From contig OX637403.1 of the NCBI GenBank assembly GCA_951799425.1, positions 22,782,811 to 22,846,810 on the forward strand: a stretch of 64,000 bases of DNA, in the 5' to 3' direction. The stretch comes from Ilex aquifolium. Lineage: Eukaryota; Streptophyta; Magnoliopsida; Aquifoliales; Aquifoliaceae. Made by a program: the position numbers and the translations under genes. Positions 1 through 12,389 of the stretch are shown here, in pieces; position 1 is the stretch's first letter, and each line of letters begins with the position of its first letter. Under the pieces are notes generated by a model. It saw only the letters and a list, made by a program, of their open reading frames with translations. It did no database searches and was not told the origin of the DNA.

Positions 1-65
1 AGGAATGTACAAGTATACTTCATGAAGCACAAAAGTGGAGTATTAAAAAATTGGGTTTATAGCAC

Positions 66-391
66 TTTTAATCTCTAAAATATGCATGTTTTGTTAATTT
101 AGTCCTCATTGTATCAATTTTTTCAATTTAGTTCCTAAAGTATTCAACCCGTGCCACTTTGACCTCTACATAGATGGACCGTTAAGTTTTTTGACGGAAA
201 GATCATGTGTTGGGCATGTGATACCATCTAAAAAAATGACATGTGGTCACTTCAGTCAAAAAACTTAACAATCCATCTATGTAGGGACCAAAGTGACACG
301 AATTGAATATTTTAGGGACTAAATTGACAAATTGATACAATGAGGACTAAAATGACAAAAAATGCATACTTTAGGAACAAAAAGTACTATT
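66..391. mobile_element. Fold-back MITE inside the copia integrase region
   Basis: Positions 66-180 and 245-391 are imperfect inverted copies of each other, for example AGTCCTCATTGTATCAATT near 104 against its complement near 330. The arms are about 120-140 bp around a short non-complementary centre. Copia integrase-like sequence resumes on the far side, so this is an insertion. No coding capacity. Target duplication not resolved; superfamily not assigned. Confidence 0.75.
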
Positions 392-2263
392 ATCTCTAGA
401 AAATTCAAGCAGTGAAAAGTAGATGTGAGAAGCAGACAAGAAAAAAGGTCAGGTACTCATGGATGGACAACAAAACGGAGTTACACTCTAGGAATTGTGA
501 GACATAAAGGACCACTATACATTATACTACACTGGGTGGGCCACAACAAAATGGAGTAGAGAAAATAATGAATAGGATCATGCAAACGAGCAAGACGTAT
601 GAGAGTCTATGTGGGCTTGCAAAATTTTGCACTGAGGTTGTTAACATGACATGTTGTATTGTTAATAGGTTACTGTTTTCGGTTGTAAATGAGGACGTTT
701 GGACAAGTAAACTGGTTCATTTTTTAATTTGACAATATGTGGTTGTCCAACCTATGTTAACGTGCAAGAGTAACAGCAATTCGCGTTGGATCCAAAGTTC
801 AACTAGTGCACATTTGTCAGTTAAAAAAAAGGCGTGAAAAAGTACAAATTTTGGGATTCGGTTTCACGACAAGTTGTTAAAGCCAATAAACAGGTGGAGG
901 CTCATGCAAAAAAATTCTTAGTCCAGGTAAAACCAGATGAAATACAGAGGCCCAATGGAGAAGATGATACCCCATCTTCTCAGGAAGTTATATCTGGTGA
1001 TAATTTCAAGCAAATAGGAATCAACATCAAAAAATTAAGGGAGAAAATTTTTGAGGTACAACTTTCCCGCCAATGGGAACATGTAAGTGGAAGGAATTTA
1101 TGGATTTTTCTCCTGCATTACCCATTAGCCATGGTAGCGATACTTGACCTTGAGTTGCAGCAGCTTGATGTCAAGACATTATTCCTTCATGGGAATTGGA
1201 GGAGAAAAATTGTGGAATATCCAAAAGGAGTTTTGATTCCTTTATGCTTCATGTTGGCTATGTGGGGAACAACTATGATAGTTATGGTTATTAAAAATGC
1301 TTAATGATGGTTTGTTCACTATTCGAATGCTTATGTTGATGACATGTTAATTGTTTAATAACACGCATGAGTTGAGGTTGTTGAAGTTCAAATCACGGAA
1401 GAATTTTGATATTGAAGGATCTAGGCGCTATTATCAAGATCCTTGGAACAAAAATCTTGAAGGACAGGGAAAAGAACAACCATAGGTGTCCGAAAAAAAT
1501 GAGTGAAGAATGTGCTAGAGAGGTTTAATGTGGGTAATTCCAAATCGGTCGCTACTACTCTAGCTAACCACTTCGTATTATATGCTAGATTGTGTCCTTT
1601 TACTGATGATAGAGTGGAGGAAATGTCTCGTGTGTTGTACAAATGCAGTAAAAGTTTTATAAGTCATGATTTGTAGTTGGCCAAATATTTCACATGCAGA
1701 CAATTTGGTGAGAAAATACATGGATAATCTGGGAAAAGTAGCATTTGAATGGACATTCAGGTACTTCGGAGGTAAAGTAGATTTCAATATCTTGTATGAG
1801 AAATAAGATGGAGAAAAGACAAGTTGTGGACTATGTAGCTCCAGGTTATGCAGGTGATCTGGACGAACAGAGTTCTACTACAAGTTCAGTGGATCTATCA
1901 TTTGGAAAGCTATGCATCAATTGGATGTCGTTTTATCCACAACTAAAGCGGAAATAAATGGCAATGGTGGAAGCTGTTGAGGAGGCTTTGTGGTTGACAG
2001 GTTCAATCAACTGGAATTAAAGTATGGAAAGCTTGCAGTTGTATTGGTACGGCCAAAGTGTCATTTATTTGGTAGAGGTTATATAGCTGATATATTACAA
2101 AACCAATTACTATGAAGGACTTCGAGCATGGCTTGGACTTGATCAGTCTTTTCACACTATTAATGATTGATGGATAACCAAAGGCGCGGGGTTGGGCATA
2201 TGTACCAAGACGCAGACATGATGTTTCAGGTGGAGGTAGTTGAATTCTCGCCAAGGTGGAGAT

Positions 2264-2460
2264 TGTTGACGCTGAAAGCTTCGAGTGGCTTCGAATTCAA
2301 TGACGACAGCATAGTTTTTCAAGAAATCCGACGTGGAAGCTATGCCAGTGTGGGTTGCCGGCATGCTTGTGGTAGACTATTGTGAAAGCTTCCAGATCTG
2401 TGAAACCTTCAACGAAACCTTCGATGCAGACACTAGAAGACAAGAGCTTTACCTAAGTCT
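2264..2460 (+). mobile_element. Copia 3' LTR, first piece
   Basis: Starts TGTTGACG directly after the polypurine tract of the copia element and runs to the insertion point of the solo LTR. The LTR continues at about 6204-6303 and 10747-11285. Joined length would be about 0.8 kb, ordinary for this group. Confidence 0.7.
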
Positions 2461-5400
2461 TGTGACACCCCAAAATCCGGGGGTCCGTTGATCACCCATC
2501 AACCCGCGGAATACTCATGGATACAGTGTAACTCAATATCACACGTCATGCCCCATTCATCGGGATCCATGATTTAGCAAAAGTCGGGCAGAGCCTCCTT
2601 TGTATGGGGAGCTCTACCCAAACACACCCTGTGCACCAAGCAAACACATAACCTATCCAAGGTCTCTTATAAAATCTGTGGCCACACCGGGTCCATTTAT
2701 AAGAAAACATTGACCACACCGGGTCCATTTATCCATACTCTAATATCACAAGTTTATGCATTAAGCATATATAACACAAGTTCAGAACTTTAAATCTTCT
2801 ACATACATTACATGCCAAAATGTAGTTTTAACATAAGTTTACAAAATAGTCTTGGTTAGAGGCCACATGTCGGCCCCCCCTTCACCCTTAAGGCCCCGAA
2901 TGAGAGTCCTCCGCCGGTACGCAACCCGCACCTGAAATGTTTCCCGTATAGGGTGAGCCAACGCCCAGTAGAGAAAATCCTACAAAGGCTACTCTCCCCC
3001 TAGATGCTCATGCTCATGTAATAATCACATAAACATATAATCTAGCATTTCATGCTAATATGCATTCTATGTTGGAATGCAACAATGCCATGCCATGGAA
3101 TGAGGTGACACTCACTCATGCATTTCAACCCGAGTCCTCACCGACTCACACAACACAATGCAATGCCAAAGTGTAATGATCCGCCTTCGACGGAGAAAAA
3201 CATCCAATGGTCGTTTTGAATAAAAAATCATTCGTTTTATAAAATCCGACCAACACATGCCATGCCATGTGTTCAAAACCGGACATTCCAAGTCCTGCCA
3301 TAGATATTGTACATCCAATGGCCATTTTAAAATTTCTGGGTCTTTCTTGGGGTGGGTATTTATGGACTTACACCAAGGGTAACCCAACCCACACGGAATT
3401 TATGGACTTCCACCGAGGGTTCCGCGTACACCCACACACTTTATAGACCGAACCAAGGGAGTGCGTACCCCAACTACCGGGTCTTACACCCGAGGGATCT
3501 TCAAGCCCTTCTTGCTAACCCCGACCCTATTTACCATGCAAACCGTACGACTCACTCGGATCTTCAATCCAACGCTCCCAAGTCTACCAATTATTCCCCA
3601 TATGCGGTGTTTGATTTTAACCATGCATACACATCCCCACTCATGCTCAATGTTCATAAATGTGATGTCAATTCACACACACACACACCTATGTTTTATA
3701 ACCATGAATGTGATGTACCCATGAGAATGCAATGTAATGTACCAATTGCACCCTAACCACATGTTCGATATGTATGAGTGTCATATGAACAATGTCAAGA
3801 TAAATCGACATATCCAATTTACTTCATATGATAAGCATATAAATACCATAATTTAACACCTTGCCAACACATAACAAGCATGCATATATCAACATTTCAT
3901 CCAATAACCATTTTCAAGCATGTTATCACATAAGCATGCAATTAACATACTAAACCCATCAATACATATTTCATTTTCACCAAGGCATATAACCAACACC
4001 TTCAAAGCACGCAAAACATGTAATCACATAATGTACTCAATTTCATCATCAAGCTCAAGAAATCATATCTAGTGATTTCTACACCATTATACCAAGATAG
4101 AATTTATTCTATCCATTCCTTAATATCCACATATCATAATCTCCCAATAGAATTATAAAGCAACCACCTCTAAATGTCAATTCCATTTAGACATTCACTT
4201 TACCAATTTTCCCATATCCATTTTCTACACTTCAAGTTCCTTTATGAAATTTACCCAATGAGTAATTTCTATACCCATTTTGTACAAGCTTTGCTTAGCA
4301 CATTTGGTACCCATTTCCCCACACATGATCTACGCTAGTGGTTTAATGCCCAATTCTCATCCTATGGATCAAGAATCACATTAGGTATTTCTCTACATAC
4401 CCAATCCAAGGTAAAGTTTACTCTACCCATTTTCAATACCCATTTCACCCAACAATAACAATAGGCAAGTGATGCATATATATATACACCTACCCATTCC
4501 ATATCACCCTTTCTGATAAGCAACTAAGGTGAGGAATAATCCCAAATTGGAAGAATCCTACACGTCATCATGTAACACAAGAAATTACTCTAAGTAATTT
4601 CTACACCACCATTTCAAGATAGAATATATTGTATCCACTTTCAACATCCATTTAATCATGTCACCAACAATAGGTAAAAGCCCCATTTAATCAAGTCACC
4701 AACCATGGGTAAGAGTCCTATACAAAGTCTCCTACATCAACCCCTTCCACATAAACATTATAGCATGAAATAAGCCCAAAACAGCCCATAAGTTTAACTC
4801 AAAACAGTCCGCAATTTCAGCCTCAAGTCAACCACAATTTCAGTCCCCAAACAACCATAAAAACAGTCCACTAATTAGCCACAAAACAGTCCACTAATTA
4901 GCCACAAAACATTCCACTAATTAACCACAAAACAGTCCATTAATTATCCACAAAACAGTCCCCAAATTAAGCTATATAGCAGCCCCCAAATAGGCTATAA
5001 ACCAGTCCACTATTTCATTCACTTCCACAAAGGAATACAAGTAACTTCCATGTATCAATTGTAAGCTAAAATTTAGCTTAAGTTATTCTTATAATCAATT
5101 ATCATCATTCTAGGCAGTTAATCAAATACCTTCAAGGCACCATATAACATGTAGCATGCCTCCACCATCTCAAGTTCCAAGTGATCACACAAGAACTTCC
5201 ATTTCTACAACCCTAGACATACATGTATATCACAATAATCACATACATTCACACAAGCATTTTGTCAAATACCTTGTAGGCACAAGTTATAAATCACCCA
5301 ACATGCCTCAAATTTTCCCAAGTTACAACCTAATCACATGTAACTTATAGACACCAAATTCAAGCTAGAATTCATTAAGAAGCATCATTAATCACACTTC

Positions 5401-6203
5401 CTTATTTCAACCCTTTGAACCATGCATATATACACATATGTTTATATACATATACACATATACATACATCAACGACTAGAATATGCCAAGGGAGGAGAAC
5501 CCCTACCTCTTGGAGCATGAGGAATCCCGTAGGAAGCTCCCAAGACCCGAAAACCAACTCGAAGCTTGATTTTCGTACACTTCCATCTTTTCACCTTCGG
5601 TGAAAACCATTGTTTTTGGTACCCACGCGTAGCCCTCGTCGCGTAGATCACTTCTCCCTTCTAGCTCGACGGAGTCCGAGCGACGGAGGCCGGAGAAATC
5701 GCCGGAGAAAGCCTAAGAAAACCCTTCTTTTCTCTCTTTCTCTCTTAACGTCTGAACCCAGCTAAGACACAGCAGAAAAATGTCTGAAAAATCAGATATT
5801 TAGTCCATATTTATAGTCCCGGAATGTGCGGCCCTAATCGCGCCACACGTCTCCACTTATTCGGGTTCCGTTTAAATCCCGAAACGATTAAATTTCGCTC
5901 CGGTTTAAGTTCAAAATATTTTCTATGAACTTTAATTTTATTATTTTCACATTTCTCACATTTTGCCCAAAATTTCGTTTTTGGGGTCACCCGAGACCCG
6001 ACCGTCTCGTAAAACGCGAAAAATCCGACTATCTCGGAATTCGACGAAAATTTACATGTCCACTAGATTTCGCAAGACGAATGCAACGGCGAAGTCCGTT
6101 TCGTCATCCGAGCTCTAGAAAAATTCAGGTTCGCAACCCGTTCATAGTGGCAAGTTATTGTTTTGCCCCTTTGTGAATAGTTCAAATTTTCCGGGGTTTC
6201 ACA
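2461..6203 (-). mobile_element. Solo LTR, Tekay-like Ty3/gypsy, 3.7 kb
   Basis: Begins TGTGACACCCC and ends GGGGTTTCACA, so the ends are inverted copies with TG..CA. The host copia sequence has GTCT/AGTCT on both sides, a 4-5 bp target duplication. It is related to the Tekay LTR at 22871: the stretch with TCGGGCAGAG around 2583 matches 22986, and CCACACCGGGTC recurs in both. Orientation is inferred from that match. No gag or pol is present, as expected after recombination between two LTRs. Reading frames inside it (for example 3352-3756) are chance. The length is large for an LTR, partly because of internal tandem repeats. Confidence 0.75.
4860..4965. repeat. 22-bp tandem repeat in the solo LTR
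   Basis: About five copies of a 22 bp unit (CACAAAACAGTCCACTAATTAG with changes) lie in tandem, with looser relatives on either side (AACAGTCC at about 4800-5010). Confidence 0.85.
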
Positions 6204-6303
6204 GTCTTCTATGGAGAAATATGAAAAAGCTTCAAGAAATGGAGAAGAAGACATAATTTTATGGAAAAGGTCAGCAAAGAAGACAAAACAAGTGGAAAAT
6301 TCA
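6204..6303 (+). mobile_element. Copia 3' LTR, middle piece
   Basis: About 100 bp of copia LTR between the solo LTR and the terminal-inverted-repeat element. It begins with the second copy of the GTCT target duplication and ends TCA, which is repeated at 10747. Confidence 0.6.
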
Positions 6304-7494
6304 GGGGTCGTTTGGTAACGTTTTTGTTTTCACATCTTCAAAAAAAATAAAAAACAGAGACAAATTTTTTCTTTGTTTTGTGGCAAACATTGAAACAGAA
6401 AACATGTGTGGGAGTCATTTGTGTTTATTAAATTATGAGAATAAAAAGAAAAAACATGTTTGGTAACTACTTCAAGTTTTATCCTAAATATGCTTTATAA
6501 TATCTCATACAAAAAAATACAAATCCAAAAATTCATTAACCCAAAATATCCACTAATTCATCAAAGAACACCTAATTGCGTGTTGCTTTCTTTAGAAGGG
6601 TCGTGACTCTTTATTTAAGTGCTAATAGACACCTTAATTTAAAAAATTGTAACTCATATTTTTAAGAGTCACTTTAACCATCAATAAATAATTAACTATA
6701 TAATTTATTATTAATAATAAAAAATCAGTAAAAAGGAAGAAAATAAAATGTTGTCCAAGAGGCAATTATCAAATTTTGATAGCAATATATATATAATCTT
6801 TCCAAGGCCCCAAAAATTTACATTTAATTCATAATTAAAGTACTAGTCCTCGATCTTGCTAACCAATTCGACATTGAATTCGACTCTGTAGACTATTAAT
6901 TCCCACTTGTGTGTGTCAATTGGGACCCCAACAGCTCAAGAACATGACTTTCTTCAGAGACTCCTCAGATTGTTGTGCCTGCTCCTCTTATTTTTTTGTA
7001 ATACCACAGCTGGAGATGATGGTGATGATGGGGAGAGCTTCTTAGCTTGAGAGAAGGGCCTGAGATTGGACTTGGCCTATTGGTTTATGGACCTCATGGT
7101 GTAGTTCCATCTGCAAAAATCGTGATCTATATGAATTTCTACCCAACAATTCTATATAACATATGACCATTCACTAACCAAATTTTTTTTTAACAAGAAA
7201 TTTTTTTATTTCAAAAGTTGGTCAATTACAAAATTCAACAGGGAAAGACAATCGGTCAATCTCATCACAATACAACAAAATCAATTCCCCGAGCAAAACC
7301 AAAAAGGTTACACAGTATACCCATCTTCACTCTTCCTCTTTCAAACCAACCAAAGTGCAGCAAAAACTTCAAATCAGACTGCAGTAGCAAACAACACAAC
7401 ACAACAGACTATTGTAGAAGTCTAAACAGCTCAGCCCTTATCATCAAACCACCACCAGGTTTTTCATAACCATTCAGTATACCCAACAAATATT

Positions 7495-7700
7495 CAACAT
7501 ATATTCAAGACTCACACACACACACTCCAGCACAGTCTTAGCACATGCACTGACACACAACACACAGAACTCACACACACCCCAACACAAAACACACACT
7601 CAGCACACATACACAGAACACATACTCACACACACCCCCACAAATCGACTCACAAACCCACACCCACACCCATAAATCGACACATGTACATAGATTCGAC
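7495..7700. repeat. CA-rich low-complexity tract
   Basis: About 200 bp made mostly of CACA and ACACAC with interruptions, G-poor on the plus strand. No reading frame of interest. Confidence 0.8.
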
Positions 7701-7990
7701 ATATACACAGATTCACCCACAAAATTTGATAGTTAAGTTTGATCAATTCCAACTAAATCAAATATGAACATACTCGAAATCGACTAACTCGATTCGATAA
7801 ATCTGAACATACTCAAAATCTGAACAACTAAATCAAATTTTTTGTTTTATTTTAACTCTCAATGATAAGAAAAAAGGGGGGGGGGGTCTGTGAAGGATCT
7901 GCACACAAAACACACACCCACACACAGAGACACAATACCACACATAGATCTACCCTATTCTCCTCTTGTATAAGCATATAAAAATACAAA

Positions 7991-7992
<2 letters not shown>

Positions 7993-8029
<37 letters not shown>
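7993..8029. repeat. (TG)18 microsatellite
   Basis: An uninterrupted run of about 18 TG units followed by TATATA. Confidence 0.95.
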
Positions 8030-8036
<7 letters not shown>

Positions 8037-10106
8037 CTAGTCATTACCCATGTCTGAAAATACTATATAACAAACAAAAAATTCTTACACAATTATCCAA
8101 ATTCAAAAAGAATGACATAAAAATATTCATAACAATTCTTCTTTTAAAATAAATCGAAATATATTGCCGACCATATCCTCCATATTAATAGAACTGTTGT
8201 AAAATATATATAAAAACTCTTTAAAATAACACCATATATCCAAATACCTCCGGAAAAAAAAATACTAACATAACTCATTGAGATTTACAATCTTTAAGTA
8301 ATAAATAAAATTTTGCTCATTTATAAGACTCATGAAGTTATCACCTCTACCACCACTCAATCCAATAACAAAATATAATTATAAACTCAATCACCATATT
8401 TTCAATTCACCATATCCCCATGTAATAAATATCTCAAACAAAAAAAAATACTAACAGAACACAATTAAATTCACAATCTTTAAGCGATAAATAAAATCAA
8501 CTAAATCTTACTCATTTATAAAACTCACGAATTTATCACCACTATCACCATTCAACCCGAAATGGCACAATAAAATTATAAATTTAATTACCAAATGTCC
8601 AATTCTCCACATATAAATATACACAGAAACACACTCTCACATATTTATTTTTTGGCTACCAACAAATTTTCCTAACCAACAACTGCTTTTATTAGAAATA
8701 TAATAATTCAAGTTTTTAAGATAAAATAATAATAAATTAATATCTAATTAAAAAATAAGGTAAAAAATACAGACTTCACCTGAGTTTTGACAATATTGTA
8801 CGAACATCACCTGATATTTTATAAATAACACGGAGATCCCTAAAGTTTAAAATTTATTGCATAGAGACCCCATCTATCTCTTTTCCATCAATGTTGCTAA
8901 CGGAAAGTGATGATTTCATTCCAAAAAAATTGATTATTTTTATAATTGCCTTTCTCCAACTTTAGTACCCAAAAAAATTAAAATTTTAATAAAATGAAAT
9001 AAGATCTGTTTTAGTATCCAAAAAATTGATATAATTTAGTACCCCAAAAAATTGATTAAATGAATTTTAATATTAATTTGATAACAATAAAAATTAATGT
9101 GATATTAATTCGAAAAAGTTAAATATAAATTGGACAAAATTAAATGTCAAATTTTAATAAAAATATATATTAATTTACAATTTAAGGTTCATTTCGTGTT
9201 GAATATTATTTGGTGTTGATTAAACCAACATGAAATTGACCTTAAATTATAATTTTTGTTGTTGTATATGAACTTTAAATTTTGAATTTTAACCCATAAA
9301 ATTTAAATACAAATTTTTTCATAGTGTCTTCCCTCTTACTATATTATTTGATAAAAAAAAATTTGGTCAAGATTCGACCACACATATTTAAACCAAACCA
9401 ATTGTTCACCCCCACTTTTTTTTAAAGATGATCGCTCACCACCACTTGTTAAATTCAAAAATCTCTGGTTCACATAAAAATACGTTAAAGTAAATTAAAA
9501 AGTTTAGAAAAAAATTTGAAAATTTGATAGTTCGAAAAAAAATTTAAAAATTTAGTACCAAAAATGTAACAAATAGAACAAACATTAAAAAAAAACTACA
9601 AAAATAATCTATATAAAAACCATTGTCAATGAGAATTTTAGAGGAATTTAGGTCCTGAATCAATTAAGACATAATTTCAGTCAAATATGTGAAACTCAAA
9701 TAAAAAGTCGTCAAATCGTTAAAAATGTGTGTTATTTTTTATTTACAGTAAGTGTTATTTACAAATTAAGAAGAAAGTGACAAAATATATGTTGTTAGAT
9801 ATATAAAACTTTGAATTAATTTTATGGAATAAATAATTGCATAACATGTAGTTTTATATGTTTTATGAAGTAAATAATAAAAAAAATAACACTTGAAAAA
9901 CAAAAAAAAAAAAAAAAAAAAAAAGATAATAATATGAGAGATAGTATAAGATAGATATAGAGAGAGTTAGATGATAGATAGGAGTCTTAAAAAAATTTGG
10001 CATGAGAACTGTCAGATCAATAATCGTCAAGCGATCTGAGCCACGAAAAGTTAAAGACAAAAAAATCTAATTACTTTATTATATAGATAGATCTATTTTA
10101 ATAGAC

Positions 10107-10246
10107 TTGTTACAGTTACCTTCACAGCGAGGGAGAGATCAATGGAGGAGATTTGGTTCTCGTTGGGCAGCAGTCGATGAGAAAAGAGGAAGTGTCTTCT
10201 TCGTCGAAGCTCCTAGGTTCACGCCATCGCACAACAAAGATTTAGA

Positions 10247-10299
<53 letters not shown>

Positions 10300-10440
10300 G
10301 ATTTCGTCTAGGTTGAGAGAGAGAAGTCGGACAGCAGTCGATGAGACAACTTCTTCGTCGAAGCTCCAGCCTAGGTTCACGCCATCGCACAACAGAGGTG
10401 TAGACGACAAGAGAGGGAGACGTCTAGGTTGAGAGGGAAG
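10107..10440. repeat. Imperfect tandem duplication with (GA)n
   Basis: Two related blocks: one from about 10165 with CAGCAGTCGATGAGA and TAGGTTCACGCCATCGCACA, and a second from about 10332 with the same strings. The first also holds a pure GA run of about 45 bp (10253-10297). Both end in CGTCTAGGTTGAGAG. The reading frames over it are Arg-Glu or Ser-Leu repeats and are not genes. It may descend from the leader of a captured gene; that is inference. Confidence 0.7.
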
Positions 10441-10746
10441 GGTGTGAGACCAAATGAAAAAAAGACCAAAAGGCCCAATATTTATAGTTTCATAAAAAAT
10501 AATGATCTTTTGTTGCTAATAGGGATCGAAGTGGAGACCTCATTAAAGTCAGCCACCGCATGTTTTTGTTTGGGTTGTTTCGTGGAACATGAATTTTTTG
10601 TACCCATTTTTCTAGCTTGTTTTCAAGACAACTTAGATAAAATAAAAAATACAAAAAATTATCAAACACGTTTTTGTTTTCATTTTTGAAAAAAATTGAA
10701 AATAAAAACACAAAACAAGAGACAAAAACACAAAACAAACAACCCC

Positions 10747-11285
10747 TCAATCACCTGATTTTTGGAGTTATAACATTGCCTTGGAAAGTGGAGTTATTTA
10801 CAGCCCATGCCATTGGAGTCTGGCAAGCCGAACTCAACATTCGAGCTGAGTGTCAGGTGGAGGCCATCCTAGTGATGTGAGTCATCCGGGAAACTCGAAT
10901 TCTAGTTTGGGAATTCGGGGTTATCCAAATTCAATGTGGAATTTGGAGGGAATGTGAGGTTTGTCACCTTTGGTATTTTTCTCTTTTTGAGTGAGATAGA
11001 AATTAGTTTACTTGGGAATGAGAGTGGTAAGATTGAGTGAGGAAGTGTGCAAAGGATGTATAGCTCTGGTTGGGAATGTAACCTCGAGTGGTGAGGCTTG
11101 TACTATTGTACTCAATTTCTCTTAATAGTAAATAAGGTGACCGAATCGCGCCTCGTGAACGTAGGTAGGAATTTTTCCAAACCACATAAAAATATTGGTG
11201 TTCTTTTTATGTGTTTTGATTGATTTATTTATTTTCTTGTTATTGTTCTGATCAAATTTGCGCAATTATTTTCCAGTCAGTGGTA
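10747..11285 (+). mobile_element. Copia 3' LTR, last piece
   Basis: Continuation of the copia LTR. It contains sequence typical of copia LTR ends (a GTACTCAATTTCTC stretch near 11110, GTGAACGTAGG near 11156). The exact right end is unclear, between about 11268 and 11320. Confidence 0.55.
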
Positions 11286-11340
11286 TAACCGCAGTACTAC
11301 CATAGGGTGCAACCCAACATGGATTTACTTTTCTTTTCAG

Positions 11341-11612
11341 GGTTCCAATATAAAGGATCTAGTAGCACCAAGTTTACGAGCATCTAAGTTTGTTACACTG
11401 TGTGAGGCTGATATAAAGAAACCACAACAATGGATACGGGTCCATAAAGCTAAGGTTTGCTTATGTGTTTTTATTCCCTCTTTGATCCTCCCTTGATATG
11501 TCCCTAAATATATTTTTTTATTTTCCTTTTTTATTAGGTTGTGGGGTTTAAAATGTCTCTGGAACAATTTCAACAAGCAATAAAGAACAAAAGATGCAGG
11601 CAGAAAACTTAG
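11341..11612 (+). pseudogene. Possible two-exon fragment of an unidentified gene
   Basis: A good acceptor (pyrimidine tract then TTTTCAG) precedes 11341. An open stretch of 38 codons runs to AAG|GTTTGC at 11454. An 83 bp AT-rich intron ends TTTTTTATTAG at 11537, and the frame continues in phase for 24 codons to a TAG at about 11612. The joined product would contain LVAPSLRASKFVTLCEADIK and, further on, GFKMSLEQFQQAIKNKR. I do not recognise the family. The phase agreement and both splice sites argue for a once-real gene, now an isolated scrap beside the copia LTR. No start is visible upstream. Confidence 0.35.
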
Positions 11613-11619
11613 AGGGATT

Positions 11620-12385
11620 AGATCCACCAAAATTACGAAAAAGGAATAGGATAACACCGTTGAATCTCAAGATTTGAGAACTCACCCAAAATGAAGAGCT
11701 TCGTGATCATTCTTCAGGATGGTGGTAGTGAGAATCAACATCAAGTACATCTCAGTCTGCTCTTCCTGTCATCTTATAGGATGAGCTAGAATAGATGTGT
11801 AAAGTATTTGATCGACATTTTCAACGTCACTTACAAAAAAGACCTTTGCATCAGAGTTCACAGAAGTTTCAAGGGGAGGCTTGTGGACTCATGCAGAGCA
11901 TTCTGCATGCATGACTCAAAGAGCTGCCTAATTATCGTTCTGATCCCCAACAAACTCATAAAACGTAGCCATATGAAACCATATCAACCGAACCATGCCA
12001 AACCCCTAAAACCTTAGTTTGGTGATTCCATAATCCATATGGTAGGTTTAAAGAAAGGGTTGTCTTGAGCTGAAGTAGCTGAGGATGGATTAGGTTAATC
12101 TTGGGTCATTTTAAGTCATATTATTCAGTGTTAAAACAAGGGCAAAAAACAGTATGGCCCGGAACTTAGACATTGTTTCTATACACCCCAAATTTCATAT
12201 ATACGAATTCTTTGTTTCTAGAACAAGATATAGAGCTAAGGAGAGCGAGAATGGAAGAGGGAGAAGAAAAAGGAAGTATGCGTGGGAAAAGAAGGGGGAA
12301 ATAGGGAGAAGAAAGAAAAGGACGGATGCTTTGGACTACCACAAGAGAGGAAGAATAAAATACTAACGTGTAGTGTGATTGTGGG
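11620..12385. other. Non-coding stretch, nothing identified
   Basis: Short frames only. A frame with some coding look (around 11800-11900, FDRHFQRHLQK) may belong to the same decayed gene as 11341-11612, but I cannot link them. A purine-rich tract lies at 12236-12350. Confidence 0.4.
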
Positions 12386-12389
12386 AAGA

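Larger units (their letters stand above)
6304..10746. mobile_element. Terminal-inverted-repeat DNA element, about 4.4 kb, non-coding
   Basis: Left end GGGGTCGTTTGGTAACG and right end, read inward, GGGGTTGTTTG, both followed by GTTTTTGT-rich sequence, form imperfect inverted termini. TCA lies on both outer sides (6301-6303 and 10747-10749), and copia LTR continues across. No transposase is visible. The body holds CA-rich sequence (7500-7700), a poly-G run near 7877, a (TG)n array, AT-rich stretches (8040-9860), a poly-A run near 9903 and a duplicated segment at 10107-10440. TIR style fits hAT or PIF/Harbinger; the 3-bp duplication is weak evidence. It could instead be two separate short elements. 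Confidence 0.45.
1..11285 (+). mobile_element. Decayed Ty1/copia retrotransposon, 5' part outside the window
   Basis: A fossil of a copia-type LTR element. Integrase-like sequence lies at about 1-60 and 400-720, reverse transcriptase around 1110-1350 (recognisable motifs LDVKT and YVDDM) and RNase H around 1900-2100. A purine tract (AAGGTGGAGAT) at about 2253-2263 precedes the 3' LTR, which starts TGTTGAC at 2264. It is heavily broken, with well over ten breaks, and cannot be functional. Three later insertions split it: a fold-back MITE, a solo LTR and a terminal-inverted-repeat DNA element. The 3' LTR continues in three pieces up to about 11270-11320. The 5' LTR, gag and protease would lie left of the window. 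Confidence 0.85.

Noticed and set aside
3352-3756. 134-codon open frame on the plus strand
   Set aside because: Lies wholly inside the solo LTR, His/Thr/Pro-rich with CACACA runs, no homology; chance frame.
4860-4965. Regular repeats considered as a CRISPR-like array
   Set aside because: No spacers, plant nuclear context; simple 22-bp tandem repeat.
10107-10410. Several open frames with Arg-Glu or Ser-Leu repeats
   Set aside because: They are translations of a GA microsatellite.
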